From positions 1 through 10,352 of the forward strand of contig JAUWGZ010000046.1 of NCBI GenBank assembly GCA_030606165.1: a DNA stretch of 10,352 nucleotides. The letters are read 5' to 3'. Origin of the DNA: Dehalococcoidia bacterium (GTDB lineage Bacteria > Chloroflexota > Dehalococcoidia > GIF9 > AB-539-J10). Below, in pieces: positions 1 through 6,559 of the stretch; within the stretch, counting starts at the first letter, position 1; each line of letters opens with the position of its first letter. A program made the position numbers and the translations under genes. The notes under the pieces were generated by a model. It saw nothing but the letters and a program-made list of their open reading frames with translations. It made no database searches and was not told where the DNA came from.

Positions 1-50
1 GAGGAACAAGAGGAAATTTAGCCTGAATCTGGTTTTGCCCAAAGTAAGTC

Positions 51-665
51 ATGGAGACAAGCCTGGGCCTATTTTTGTTATCAGCAGCGGGAATTTCTCT
101 TACCGGCGTTATGCTTCCCGGACCAATGACCGCGGCTACCATAGCCAAGGGTTATGGTGACAAACACGCTGGTGTCTGGATTGCAGCAGGACATGCTGTT
201 ATTGAGATACCACTCATAGCTATAATTTATTTTGGATTCGGGCATTTCATCAGCTCTCCCCAGGTGGAAATGGGTATATATCTTGCCGGTGGCTTGATGC
301 TGCTTTACCTGGGTTTCCGAATGTTTCGAGCTACTGGTGAAGCGCCTGGTACGGTAGGCGGTCTACCAGCTAGCTCTTTACTGACAGGCATTGTAATTAC
401 GGGAACTAACCCGGCTTTTTACATATGGTGGGCAACTGTGGGTGCAGCTCTGGTAACCGGCGCTGCCAAGTTCGGGCTTGCCGGTGTTATTTTGTTTACC
501 ATAGTGCATTTGCCCTGCGATTTGGCCTGGAGTGAATTTCTCTCAGTGAGTACATTCAAGTCAAGGCGGTGGTGGACACAGAAGGTACAAAAGATTGTGT
601 TTAGCGTTTGTGCTTCGATTCTAGCTGGCTTTGGTGTCTGGTTTTGTCTTTCGGCGTTTCTATAA
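51..665 (+). CDS. LysE/RhtB-family amino-acid (or small-metabolite) exporter
   Basis: A predicted inner-membrane exporter of 204 aa, the usual length for the LysE/RhtB superfamily, whose members export amino acids or related small molecules. The protein is strongly hydrophobic with about six membrane segments (roughly residues 4-24, 41-64, 74-92, 108-134, 141-163, 183-203). The family signature PGP sits at 23-25 in the first segment. A second conserved element, TNPAFYIWWATVG (119-131), corresponds to the NP motif at the start of the second half. ATG 51 is preceded directly by an in-frame stop (TAA 45-47), so no longer form exists. I see no strong Shine-Dalgarno sequence. The stop lies two bases from the convergent guaB3 stop, leaving no room for a separate terminator. 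The substrate cannot be read from sequence, and there is no neighbouring amino-acid gene to suggest one. Confidence 0.85.
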   Translation: METSLGLFLLSAAGISLTGVMLPGPMTAATIAKGYGDKHAGVWIAAGHAVIEIPLIAIIYFGFGHFISSPQVEMGIYLAGGLMLLYLGFRMFRATGEAPGTVGGLPASSLLTGIVITGTNPAFYIWWATVGAALVTGAAKFGLAGVILFTIVHLPCDLAWSEFLSVSTFKSRRWWTQKVQKIVFSVCASILAGFGVWFCLSAFL

Positions 666-667
666 AC

Positions 668-1813
668 TCAAGGGACATTCTGGGTTGCCTGAAAGTATTT
701 CCCTTCAGTCTTTATAGATGGGGCAATAATCATTTTAACTTTATGCATTTCTTTGATGGTTCGAGCGCTGCATACTCCCATGCTAGTGCGTAGAGCGCCA
801 ATTAAGTTTTGAGTGCCGTCGGTGACAGAAGTAGGACCGAAGAGAATTTGCTCTAATGGGGCGGTAGTGCCAACTCTAACACGTGTCCCTCTAGGCAATG
901 CTGGATGGGAATGAGACATGCCCCAGTGATAGCCTTTTCCTGGCGCTTCCGTCGCTTGAGCCAAAGGCGAGCCAATCATTACAGCGTCAGCACCAGCGGC
1001 GAATGACTTGCATAAATCGCCACCGGTGCGAATACCTCCATCTGTTATCACTGCTACGTATTTATCACTTTCCTTGAGATATGTTTCTCTAGCAGCGGCA
1101 CAATTCAGAGTAGCAGTTATCTGGGGAACTCCAACACCGATGACTTCCCGGGTGGTACAGGCAGCCCCAGGCCCCACTCCAACCAGGATACCATCGACCC
1201 CTGTTCTCATTAGCTCTAATGCTGCGTTATAGCTGCAACAATTGCCTACTATGATAGGCAAGGACATTTGCTGGCATAGCTCAGGCAGGATAAGTCCCCG
1301 ATAGCTCTTGGAGATGTGCCTGGCCGTGGTGACGGTAGATTGCACCACGAGTATATCCATCCCGGCATCCCTGGCTATAGGAGCCAACCGTTTGGTGTTG
1401 GCTGGAGTTGTAGATGCAGCACAGATGGCACCAGCCTGTTTTATTGCTCCAATGCGTCGGCTAATGAGCTTTTCCTTGATAGGCTCAGAGTAAATTTTTT
1501 GAAGCAGGGAAGTAACCTCTTTTTCAGAAGTTTGGGCAATTTGGTTTAAGACTTCATCGGGGTTTTCGTACCTTGTCTGTATACCTTCTAAATTAAGGAC
1601 AGCTAGCCCACCAAGCTTGTTAAATTTAATAGCAAAGGTGGGGTCAACAATAGCATCCATAGCTGAGGCTAGAATGGGGATGGACAAGGTGTAATTTTTT
1701 ACGGTAAAGTCTATGTTAGTTTGGTCAGGATTAATGGTTACATCTCCGGGGACAAGCGCAACTTCATCAAATCCATAAGCGCGCTCCATCTCTTTGAATT
1801 TAAGGCGAGGCAT
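668..1813 (-). CDS. guaB3: GuaB3-type IMP dehydrogenase family protein (no CBS domains)
   Basis: A (beta/alpha)8-barrel protein of 381 aa belonging to the IMP dehydrogenase/GMP reductase family, which oxidises IMP to XMP in guanine nucleotide synthesis. The catalytic loop is clear: GVGPGAACTTREVIGVGVPQ (212-231) with the nucleophile Cys219. The phosphate-binding DGGIRTGGD (258-266) and GADAVMIGSPLA (274-285) follow. There is no room for the paired CBS domains of classical IMPDH between barrel strands. The C-terminal flap is also not the classical one; it carries the PRGTRVRVG block (307-315) and FGPTSVTDG (325-333) typical of the GuaB3 subgroup. Whether this enzyme supplies the main IMPDH activity or an accessory one depends on whether a canonical guaB exists elsewhere. 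ATG 1813 gives a natural N-terminus, with only a weak ribosome-binding site but a good promoter just upstream. The gene is monocistronic here, convergent with the exporter and divergent from rsmI. Confidence 0.9.
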   Translation of the reverse strand: MPRLKFKEMERAYGFDEVALVPGDVTINPDQTNIDFTVKNYTLSIPILASAMDAIVDPTFAIKFNKLGGLAVLNLEGIQTRYENPDEVLNQIAQTSEKEVTSLLQKIYSEPIKEKLISRRIGAIKQAGAICAASTTPANTKRLAPIARDAGMDILVVQSTVTTARHISKSYRGLILPELCQQMSLPIIVGNCCSYNAALELMRTGVDGILVGVGPGAACTTREVIGVGVPQITATLNCAAARETYLKESDKYVAVITDGGIRTGGDLCKSFAAGADAVMIGSPLAQATEAPGKGYHWGMSHSHPALPRGTRVRVGTTAPLEQILFGPTSVTDGTQNLIGALRTSMGVCSARTIKEMHKVKMIIAPSIKTEGKYFQATQNVP

Positions 1814-1842
1814 TTTTCTTTACTTGATAAAAGTTGCCACAA

Positions 1843-1871
1843 ACTATACAAGCATGGCGGTCTAAAGTCAA
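1843..1871 (-). promoter_or_regulatory. sigma-70-like promoter for guaB3
   Basis: On the minus strand a -35 box TTGACT (1871-1866) and a -10 box TATAGT (1848-1843) are separated by exactly 17 bases. Each matches consensus at five of six positions. Transcription would begin near 1836, giving a leader of about 23 nt before the guaB3 ATG at 1813. This is the best-matching promoter in the window. Confidence 0.65.
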
Positions 1872-1880
1872 GGAAACTTG

Positions 1881-1909
1881 TAGATAAAATTATAGCTATT
1901 AGGTATAAT
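1881..1909 (+). promoter_or_regulatory. promoter for rsmI; probably leaderless transcript
   Basis: A perfect TATAAT at 1904-1909 has a 4/6 -35 match TAGATA at 1881-1886 with 17-bp spacing. The expected start of transcription (about 1915-1917) falls at or within three bases of the rsmI ATG at 1918. No Shine-Dalgarno sequence sits at a usable distance. The rsmI N-terminus is firmly fixed by its conserved motif, so the mRNA is likely leaderless or nearly so. Confidence 0.5.
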
Positions 1910-1917
1910 TGTAGGTC

Positions 1918-2610
1918 ATGCCTGTTCTTTATGTCGTTGCCACTCCTATTGGCAATCTGGAAGATATTTCCCTGCGTGCCTTACGCCTTTTACAGGAGGT
2001 GAAACTTATTGCTGCTGAGGATACACGCACTACGCGCCACTTACTTAACGCCCATAATATAAAAACTCCATTGACTAGTTATCATGAGCATAGTAAAAGA
2101 GCTAAACTTGATTATTTATTGAATTATCTCGAGAAAGAAGACATGGCTCTAGTTTCGGAAGCTGGCACGCCAGGGCTAAGTGATCCTGGTTACGAGCTTA
2201 TCATTGCTGCCATTGAGCGTGGGGTTTCTGTGGTACCAATTCCTGGTGCTTCAGCAGTGATTAGCGCCTTAGTGGTTTCCGGGTTGCCGACCGACCAATT
2301 CCTTTACCTTGGGTTTTTGCCCCGCCGTAAGGGACAAAGGCAGCGTCTTCTCAGCTCAATAGTCGATGAACCAAGAACTATAGTGGCTTTCGAGACACCC
2401 CATCGCCTTAGGAAGGCATTGAGTGATGTCGAGGAAATTCTAGGAAATAGAAGGCTATCTGTATGCCGTGAGCTTACCAAAGTTCACGAAGAGATTTTCC
2501 GGGGCAGAGTGAGCCAGGCTAGGGAGCATTTCGTCGAACCAAGAGGGGAATTTAGTCTCGTTATTGAAGGTAAGACTCGAGCTTGGTTGAAATTTCAAGA
2601 AAGGAGCTAA
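1918..2610 (+). CDS. rsmI: 16S rRNA (cytidine1402-2'-O)-methyltransferase RsmI
   Basis: An S-adenosylmethionine-dependent enzyme of the tetrapyrrole-methylase fold that methylates the ribose of C1402 in the 16S rRNA decoding centre. Family motifs appear in order: ATPIGNLEDISLRAL (8-22), AAEDTRTTRHLL (32-43), SEAGTPGLSDPGYE (80-93), PIPGASAVISAL (107-118, part of the SAM site), GFLPRRKGQR (132-141), FETPHRL (158-164) and CRELTKVHEE (183-192). At 230 aa it is shorter than the roughly 280-aa enterobacterial form and stops after EFSLVIEG (211-218), so the small C-terminal domain is absent. ATG 1918 lies four residues before the conserved strand and is the natural start. A TATAAT ends nine bases upstream, leaving no room for a leader. 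The stop codon is followed after one base by the ATG of a small Cys-rich gene whose ribosome-binding site lies inside rsmI. Confidence 0.95.
   Translation: MPVLYVVATPIGNLEDISLRALRLLQEVKLIAAEDTRTTRHLLNAHNIKTPLTSYHEHSKRAKLDYLLNYLEKEDMALVSEAGTPGLSDPGYELIIAAIERGVSVVPIPGASAVISALVVSGLPTDQFLYLGFLPRRKGQRQRLLSSIVDEPRTIVAFETPHRLRKALSDVEEILGNRRLSVCRELTKVHEEIFRGRVSQAREHFVEPRGEFSLVIEGKTRAWLKFQERS
2601..2606 (+). promoter_or_regulatory. ribosome-binding site of the small zinc-protein gene
   Basis: AAGGAG ends five bases before ATG 2612 and lies within the last codons of rsmI (stop TAA 2608-2610). It supports the start of the small gene and indicates translational coupling to rsmI. Confidence 0.7.
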
Positions 2611-2611
2611 A

Positions 2612-2815
2612 ATGCGCCGTGGTTGTATTGCTACAGAAAAGGTGGAATGTGATGGTTGTCATCGTCCTATTAAATATGGAGAACGCTATCTTTCGATCAA
2701 CGGGGAAGGAGATGAAAAGCAATGTCTTTGTATTGATTGCTGCCTGAGCCGTGGTTATATCTCATACAGAACGGAGAAAGGAAAGCAAATAATCACCTTT
2801 CTCCCCAAGGAATAA
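2612..2815 (+). CDS. small Cys-rich, probable zinc-ribbon protein
   Basis: A 67-aa protein that I cannot assign to a named family. It has seven cysteines: Cys5, the CDGC knuckle at 13-16, then Cys38, Cys40, Cys43 and Cys44 in the segment CLCIDCC. The pair CxxC (13/16) plus CxxC (40/43) is the layout expected of a single structural zinc site with a loop of about 23 residues between the two halves. The rest is mixed charged sequence with beta character and no membrane segment. The strong ribosome-binding site AAGGAG, with the start one base after the rsmI stop, shows this is a real gene co-translated with rsmI. metG follows after 91 bp. Its place among rRNA and tRNA functions makes a nucleic-acid or ribosome-related role conceivable, but that is a guess from position only. 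Confidence 0.8.
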   Translation: MRRGCIATEKVECDGCHRPIKYGERYLSINGEGDEKQCLCIDCCLSRGYISYRTEKGKQIITFLPKE

Positions 2816-2825
2816 AAGTTGGCAA

Positions 2826-2863
2826 TCGTCATTTGAGAGCCTCGGCTCATAGCAATGACACGA
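2826..2863. repeat. imperfect palindrome upstream of metG
   Basis: GTCATT (2828-2833) pairs exactly with AATGAC (2854-2859). Inside, GAGC (2837-2840) pairs with GCTC (2845-2848) around a CTCG loop, making a nested hairpin. The flanks extend the pairing (TCGTCATT against AATGACACGA) with a two-base bulge. The GTCATT...CAATGAC frame resembles small intergenic palindromic repeats that I recall from many bacterial genomes; this copy would be an eroded member. It could equally be an mRNA hairpin or an operator. Its right arm overlaps the predicted metG -35 box. Confidence 0.45.
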
Positions 2864-2883
2864 GGCAATTTATGATTTACAAT
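2855..2883 (+). promoter_or_regulatory. predicted promoter for metG
   Basis: ATGACA (2855-2860) and TACAAT (2878-2883) each match sigma-70 consensus at five of six positions, with 17-bp spacing. Transcription would start near 2890, followed by a purine-rich GGGGA at 2896-2900 and the TTG start at 2907. An alternative -10, TATGAT at 2871-2876, lacks a matching -35. metG is therefore probably transcribed on its own as well as by read-through from rsmI. Confidence 0.45.
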
Positions 2884-2906
2884 AGGCTGACTTTTGGGGA
2901 AATAAT

Positions 2907-4589
2907 TTGAGCGAGCGCATTTTTATCGGTGTTGCCTGGCCTTATGCCAATGGTCCTCTACATTTAGGACATATCGCTGGTGCTTATCTGCCAGCCGATA
3001 TTTTTGCCCGCTATCATCGCCTTAAGGGCAATAAGGTGCTGATGGTTTCCGGTAGCGATCAGCACGGAGCGCCGATTACAATTCGTGCTGAGCAAGAATC
3101 TATCACGCCACAAGAAGTAGTGGACAAATATCATCAGCAATTTGTCGATTGCTGGAAAAAATTAGGCATCTCTTTCGACTTATTTACCACCACTGGCACT
3201 ACAAATCACACTCAAGTTACTCATGATATATTCCTCACTTTGCTCAACAAGGGTTATGTCTACAAAGATAAGATGCTTCAAGCTTACTGCCCTAAGTGCC
3301 AGAGGTCCCTTCCCGACCGCTATCTGGAAGGTACTTGCCCTCACTGTGGCTTCACTAAAGCAAGAGGTGATGAATGTGATGAGTGCGGTAAGCCTTTGAA
3401 TCCATGGGAGCTTAAGGACCTTCGCTGTTACCTTTGTTCCACTCCGCCTCGCTTCGAGTCTTCGGAGCATTTCTTTTTGCGCCTTTCTTCTTTTCAGGAC
3501 AAGTTGACTGCCTGGATAAAAGGGCAGACTCATTGGCGGCGTAATGTGCTTGGCACCACGTGGAAATTTCTGGATGAAGGATTAAAGGACAGGGCGGTTA
3601 CTCGTGATTTGGATTGGGGAGTAATTGTGCCGCAATCAGGCTTTGAGCGTAAACGTATTTATGTATGGTTTGAGGCAGTCATTGGTTATTTATCGGCAAG
3701 CAAGGAATGGGCAAAATTGCAGGGAGATGATACCGCCTGGCAAGCTTTCTGGCAAGACGATGCTAAGAGTTTTTATTTCATCGGCAAGGATAATATCTTT
3801 TTCCATACCCTTGTTTGGCCGGCGATGTTGATGGGTTATGGTAGTCTGAACCTTCCTTATGATGTTCCAGCCAACGAATTCTTGACTATCGAAGGCAGGA
3901 AGCTTTCTACTAGCCGTGGTTGGGCAATCTGGCTGCATGATTACCTGGAACGGTATGAACCAGATCCCCTGAGATATACTTTGGCAGTGAATATGCCTGA
4001 TAGCGGGGACAGCGATTTTTCCTGGCGTGAATTCCTTCGTCGTAATAATAATGAGTTGGTAGCCACCTATGGTAATTTAGCTCATCGTGTTCTCACCTTT
4101 GCTTATCGTAATTTCGATGGAGCTGTACCTGAGCCAGGTGAACTGCATGAACACAGCCAGAGCTTACTTCACGGGGCTGAAGTTACATTAGACGGTGTGG
4201 ATAAGTTGCTTTATCGCTGTGAGTTTAAAGGGGCGGTTAAAGAGGCTATGTCTCTAGCCCAGGAAGCTAATCGTTATCTTGACGAACAAGCTCCCTGGAA
4301 GGCAATTAAAACGGAACGAGAGACTTCGGCTAAATCCGTCTATACAGTCCTCTCTGTGCTGGCAGCATTGAAAACTGTTTTCTATCCCTTCCTCCCCTTC
4401 AGCTCCGCAAGGCTTCATTCCTTCCTTGGATTTGATGGTAGTGTGAAGGAAGCAGGTTGGAAAGTTCAGTTTTTACCTCCGGGGCAGAAACTCCGCCAAC
4501 CCCAACCACTATTTGTCAAGCTAGATGAAGATATTGTCGCCAAAGAAAGTAGCCGGCTTGGCTCCCTGAAGGAAAATCAAAAAAATTGA
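2907..4589 (+). CDS. metG: methionyl-tRNA synthetase
   Basis: Cytoplasmic class I synthetase that charges tRNA(Met), including the initiator tRNA. The HIGH motif is HLGH (19-22) after AWPYANGP (10-17). The KMSKS loop is KLSTS (332-336). The connective-peptide insert has four cysteine pairs, CPKC (128-131), CPHC (144-147), CDEC (157-160) and CYLC (174-177), so it should hold two zinc ions, as in the archaeal/E. coli-type subgroup. SGSDQHG (48-54) and the FIGKDNIFFH block (291-300) are also typical. At 560 aa it ends after the anticodon-binding helical domain and lacks the Trbp111-like dimerisation domain found in roughly 650-670-aa enzymes. The start is TTG 2907: an in-frame stop lies at 2883-2885, and no other start codon occurs between it and the HIGH motif. 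The last residues (EENQKN-like, charged) are a short unstructured tail. The gene converges on ftsH across 27 bp with no clear terminator. Confidence 0.97.
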   Translation: MSERIFIGVAWPYANGPLHLGHIAGAYLPADIFARYHRLKGNKVLMVSGSDQHGAPITIRAEQESITPQEVVDKYHQQFVDCWKKLGISFDLFTTTGTTNHTQVTHDIFLTLLNKGYVYKDKMLQAYCPKCQRSLPDRYLEGTCPHCGFTKARGDECDECGKPLNPWELKDLRCYLCSTPPRFESSEHFFLRLSSFQDKLTAWIKGQTHWRRNVLGTTWKFLDEGLKDRAVTRDLDWGVIVPQSGFERKRIYVWFEAVIGYLSASKEWAKLQGDDTAWQAFWQDDAKSFYFIGKDNIFFHTLVWPAMLMGYGSLNLPYDVPANEFLTIEGRKLSTSRGWAIWLHDYLERYEPDPLRYTLAVNMPDSGDSDFSWREFLRRNNNELVATYGNLAHRVLTFAYRNFDGAVPEPGELHEHSQSLLHGAEVTLDGVDKLLYRCEFKGAVKEAMSLAQEANRYLDEQAPWKAIKTERETSAKSVYTVLSVLAALKTVFYPFLPFSSARLHSFLGFDGSVKEAGWKVQFLPPGQKLRQPQPLFVKLDEDIVAKESSRLGSLKENQKN

Positions 4590-4616
4590 ATCTTGACCTG
4601 ACCTTTGCTTTCTGAT

Positions 4617-6464
4617 TTAGCCGGGGGTTGCTTGTGGTGCTAAGCCTTCAAATATTTTGTCGAGATCAGGTTCATCCAGAGTTTCACGAGCTATAAGCTC
4701 TTCAGCTAGCAGTTTTAGTTTTCCTTTGTTCGCGGTCAGAATTTTCTTGGCGGTTTTGTAGGCCCGCTGGATAATATTATGCACTTCTTCATCGATTTCC
4801 TGGGCTATCTTATCGCTGTAATCCTTCTGTTCGCTTATCTCACGACCGAGAAAGACGAGTTCCTGCCTTTGACCAAAGGTCCGCGGGCCCAATTTCTCAC
4901 TCATGCCATACTCGGTGACCATTTTTCTAGCTAGCTTAGTTGCTTGCTCTAAATCGTTTTGGGCACCGGTAGTCATTTCCCCGAAGTTAATTTCTTCGGC
5001 AACGCGTCCGCCCAAGCTTACTGCCAATCTATCATCAAACTGAGACTTAGTCCATAAATGGCGGTCTTCGGACGGCAGGAAGCGTGTCCAGCCCCCCAAC
5101 ACCCCTCGGGCGACAATAGAAATCTTATGCACAGGGTCAGCATTAGGCAACATCCTGGCAGTCAAGGCATGGCCACTTTCGTGGTAAGCAATTATTTCCT
5201 TTTCTTTGGAGCTTATTATACGGCTTTTCTTTTCCGGTCCAGCTATAGTGCGGTCGGCAGCATCCTCCAGCTCCTTCAATGTGATATCTTGACGGTTGCG
5301 CCGGGCAGCCAGGATGGCTGCTTCATTGATCAGGTTAGCTAAGTCAGCGCCACTGAATCCCGGCGTTTCCTTGGCTACCGTTTCGAGGTTAACTCCTTTG
5401 GCCAGCGGCTTGCCCTTGGCATGTACCTCTAGAATAGCCTTGCGGCCTTTCATATCGGGTAGATCGATGACAATGTGGCGGTCAAAACGACCGGGGCGCA
5501 GAAGGGCTGGGTCGAGGATGTCGGGGCGATTGGTGGCGGCTATGACAATGATGTTGGTATTGGTATCGAAGCCATCCATCTCAGCCAGAATTTGATTCAA
5601 GGTCTGCTCCCTTTCGTCGTGTCCTCCACCTAAACCAGCACCACGGTGTCGGCCTACGGCATCGATTTCATCAACAAATAGGAGGCATGGTGCATTACGC
5701 TTGGCTTGTTCAAACAGGTCTCTGACCCTGGCGGCACCGACGCCCACAAACATCTCCACAAATTCGCTGCCACTAATAGAGTAAAAGGGCACCTTGGCCT
5801 CTCCAGCTATAGCTTTAGCCAGTAAAGTCTTACCTGTTCCCGGTGGCCCTACCAGGAGCACTCCTCGGGGTATGCGTCCCCCCAGTGCCTGGAATTTCTG
5901 GGGGGCCTTGAGGAATTCCACTACTTCTTGAACCTCTTCTTTTGCCTCATCTGTTCCAGCAACATCGGCGAAGGTTACATCGGGCCTCTTGTCAAGAGTT
6001 AATCGGGCACGGCTTTTGCTGAAATTGAAGGCTTGTGTGCCAGCGCCACGGGCGGCACGGAAGAATAAGAAGTAAAATAATGCCCCAAGCAGTACAATGG
6101 GCAGAATGACTGTTAGTGCTATCGTTCCCCAATCAAAGCCCCTAACTGTAGCATAGAAATCTATCCCTCCTGCTCCCAGGTCTACCCCTTCTTCTCCCAG
6201 ATAAGCAACCACGGCATCGGTATCAGCCTTGAATACCGTTGTAATTATGGCCTTACCCTCCTGACCACCTTGTAAACCAGTCAGCGTCTCACCATCATGC
6301 TCTATGGTGTCAATTGCCCCTTCTTGCTGCGTCATCTCGATAAATTCATACAAGCTTACTTTGTCAGGCCCCTCACTGGACAATATGTTGGCAAGTATCA
6401 GAGCCCCTACCACTACTAGAAGCAGTATGTAAAAAAAACCGCTACGCCACCATTTTGCTTGCAT
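4617..6464 (-). CDS. ftsH: ATP-dependent zinc metalloprotease FtsH
   Basis: Membrane-anchored hexameric AAA+ protease that degrades misassembled membrane proteins and selected cytosolic regulators. Order of parts in 615 aa: a first membrane helix at about 9-28, an extracytoplasmic domain to about 112, a second helix at about 113-135, Walker A GPPGTGKT (206-213), the pore loop MFVGVG (238-243), Walker B LLFVDEIDA (261-269), the second region of homology TNRPDILDPALLRPGRFDR (311-329) with its arginine fingers, and the protease site HESGH (428-432) with Asp504 as the likely third zinc ligand. All catalytic residues are present. Length is normal. ATG 6464 is preceded by GAGG with good spacing and by an extended -10 promoter. 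It is divergent from rsfS and convergent with metG; no partner such as hflK/hflC or tilS is adjacent. Confidence 0.98.
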   Translation of the reverse strand: MQAKWWRSGFFYILLLVVVGALILANILSSEGPDKVSLYEFIEMTQQEGAIDTIEHDGETLTGLQGGQEGKAIITTVFKADTDAVVAYLGEEGVDLGAGGIDFYATVRGFDWGTIALTVILPIVLLGALFYFLFFRAARGAGTQAFNFSKSRARLTLDKRPDVTFADVAGTDEAKEEVQEVVEFLKAPQKFQALGGRIPRGVLLVGPPGTGKTLLAKAIAGEAKVPFYSISGSEFVEMFVGVGAARVRDLFEQAKRNAPCLLFVDEIDAVGRHRGAGLGGGHDEREQTLNQILAEMDGFDTNTNIIVIAATNRPDILDPALLRPGRFDRHIVIDLPDMKGRKAILEVHAKGKPLAKGVNLETVAKETPGFSGADLANLINEAAILAARRNRQDITLKELEDAADRTIAGPEKKSRIISSKEKEIIAYHESGHALTARMLPNADPVHKISIVARGVLGGWTRFLPSEDRHLWTKSQFDDRLAVSLGGRVAEEINFGEMTTGAQNDLEQATKLARKMVTEYGMSEKLGPRTFGQRQELVFLGREISEQKDYSDKIAQEIDEEVHNIIQRAYKTAKKILTANKGKLKLLAEELIARETLDEPDLDKIFEGLAPQATPG

Positions 6465-6472
6465 ATCTTTAT

Positions 6473-6476
6473 CCTC
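6473..6476 (-). promoter_or_regulatory. ribosome-binding site of ftsH
   Basis: GAGG on the minus strand lies eight bases before the ftsH ATG (6464). The predicted transcription start (about 6475-6477) would place this motif at the extreme 5' end of the mRNA, giving a leader of only about 12 nt. Confidence 0.55.
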
Positions 6477-6482
6477 GTTTCA

Positions 6483-6511
6483 ATTATAGCAGATATATAG
6501 CAAACTGAAAA
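6483..6511 (-). promoter_or_regulatory. promoter for ftsH (extended -10)
   Basis: On the minus strand a perfect TATAAT (6488-6483) is preceded by TGC, which makes it an extended -10. A 4/6 -35 match TTTTCA (6511-6506) lies 17 bases upstream. I see no heat-shock (CIRCE or sigma-32-type) element around it, so basal housekeeping expression is the simplest reading. Confidence 0.6.
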
Positions 6512-6559
6512 ATTCCATTCGCAAATTTGCAAGTGGAGTAGTCTCGCAGTAGAGTTCTG

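Noticed and set aside
1..21. Possible tail of an upstream plus-strand gene (EEQEEI then TAG)
   Set aside because: Only six codons are available, so frame and identity cannot be judged; this is not enough to call a gene.
608..793. Open frame on the plus strand running across the exporter/guaB3 junction
   Set aside because: It overlaps two well-supported genes in other frames, has no ribosome-binding site and shows no recognisable motif.
2816..2906. T-box or SAM riboswitch before metG
   Set aside because: The gap is too short, and no T-box sequence, specifier-loop architecture or terminator is present.
3180..3533. 117-codon open frame antisense to metG
   Set aside because: It lies wholly within the conserved MetRS catalytic and zinc-insert region; its sequence is a shadow of that coding constraint.
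4590..4616. Bidirectional terminator between metG and ftsH
   Set aside because: The 27-bp gap has no GC-rich inverted repeat; only a trivial TCAA/TTGA pairing around an A-run near the end of metG is seen.
5058..5595. Two open frames on the plus strand antisense to ftsH
   Set aside because: They fall opposite the AAA+ and protease core of FtsH and show no family features of their own.
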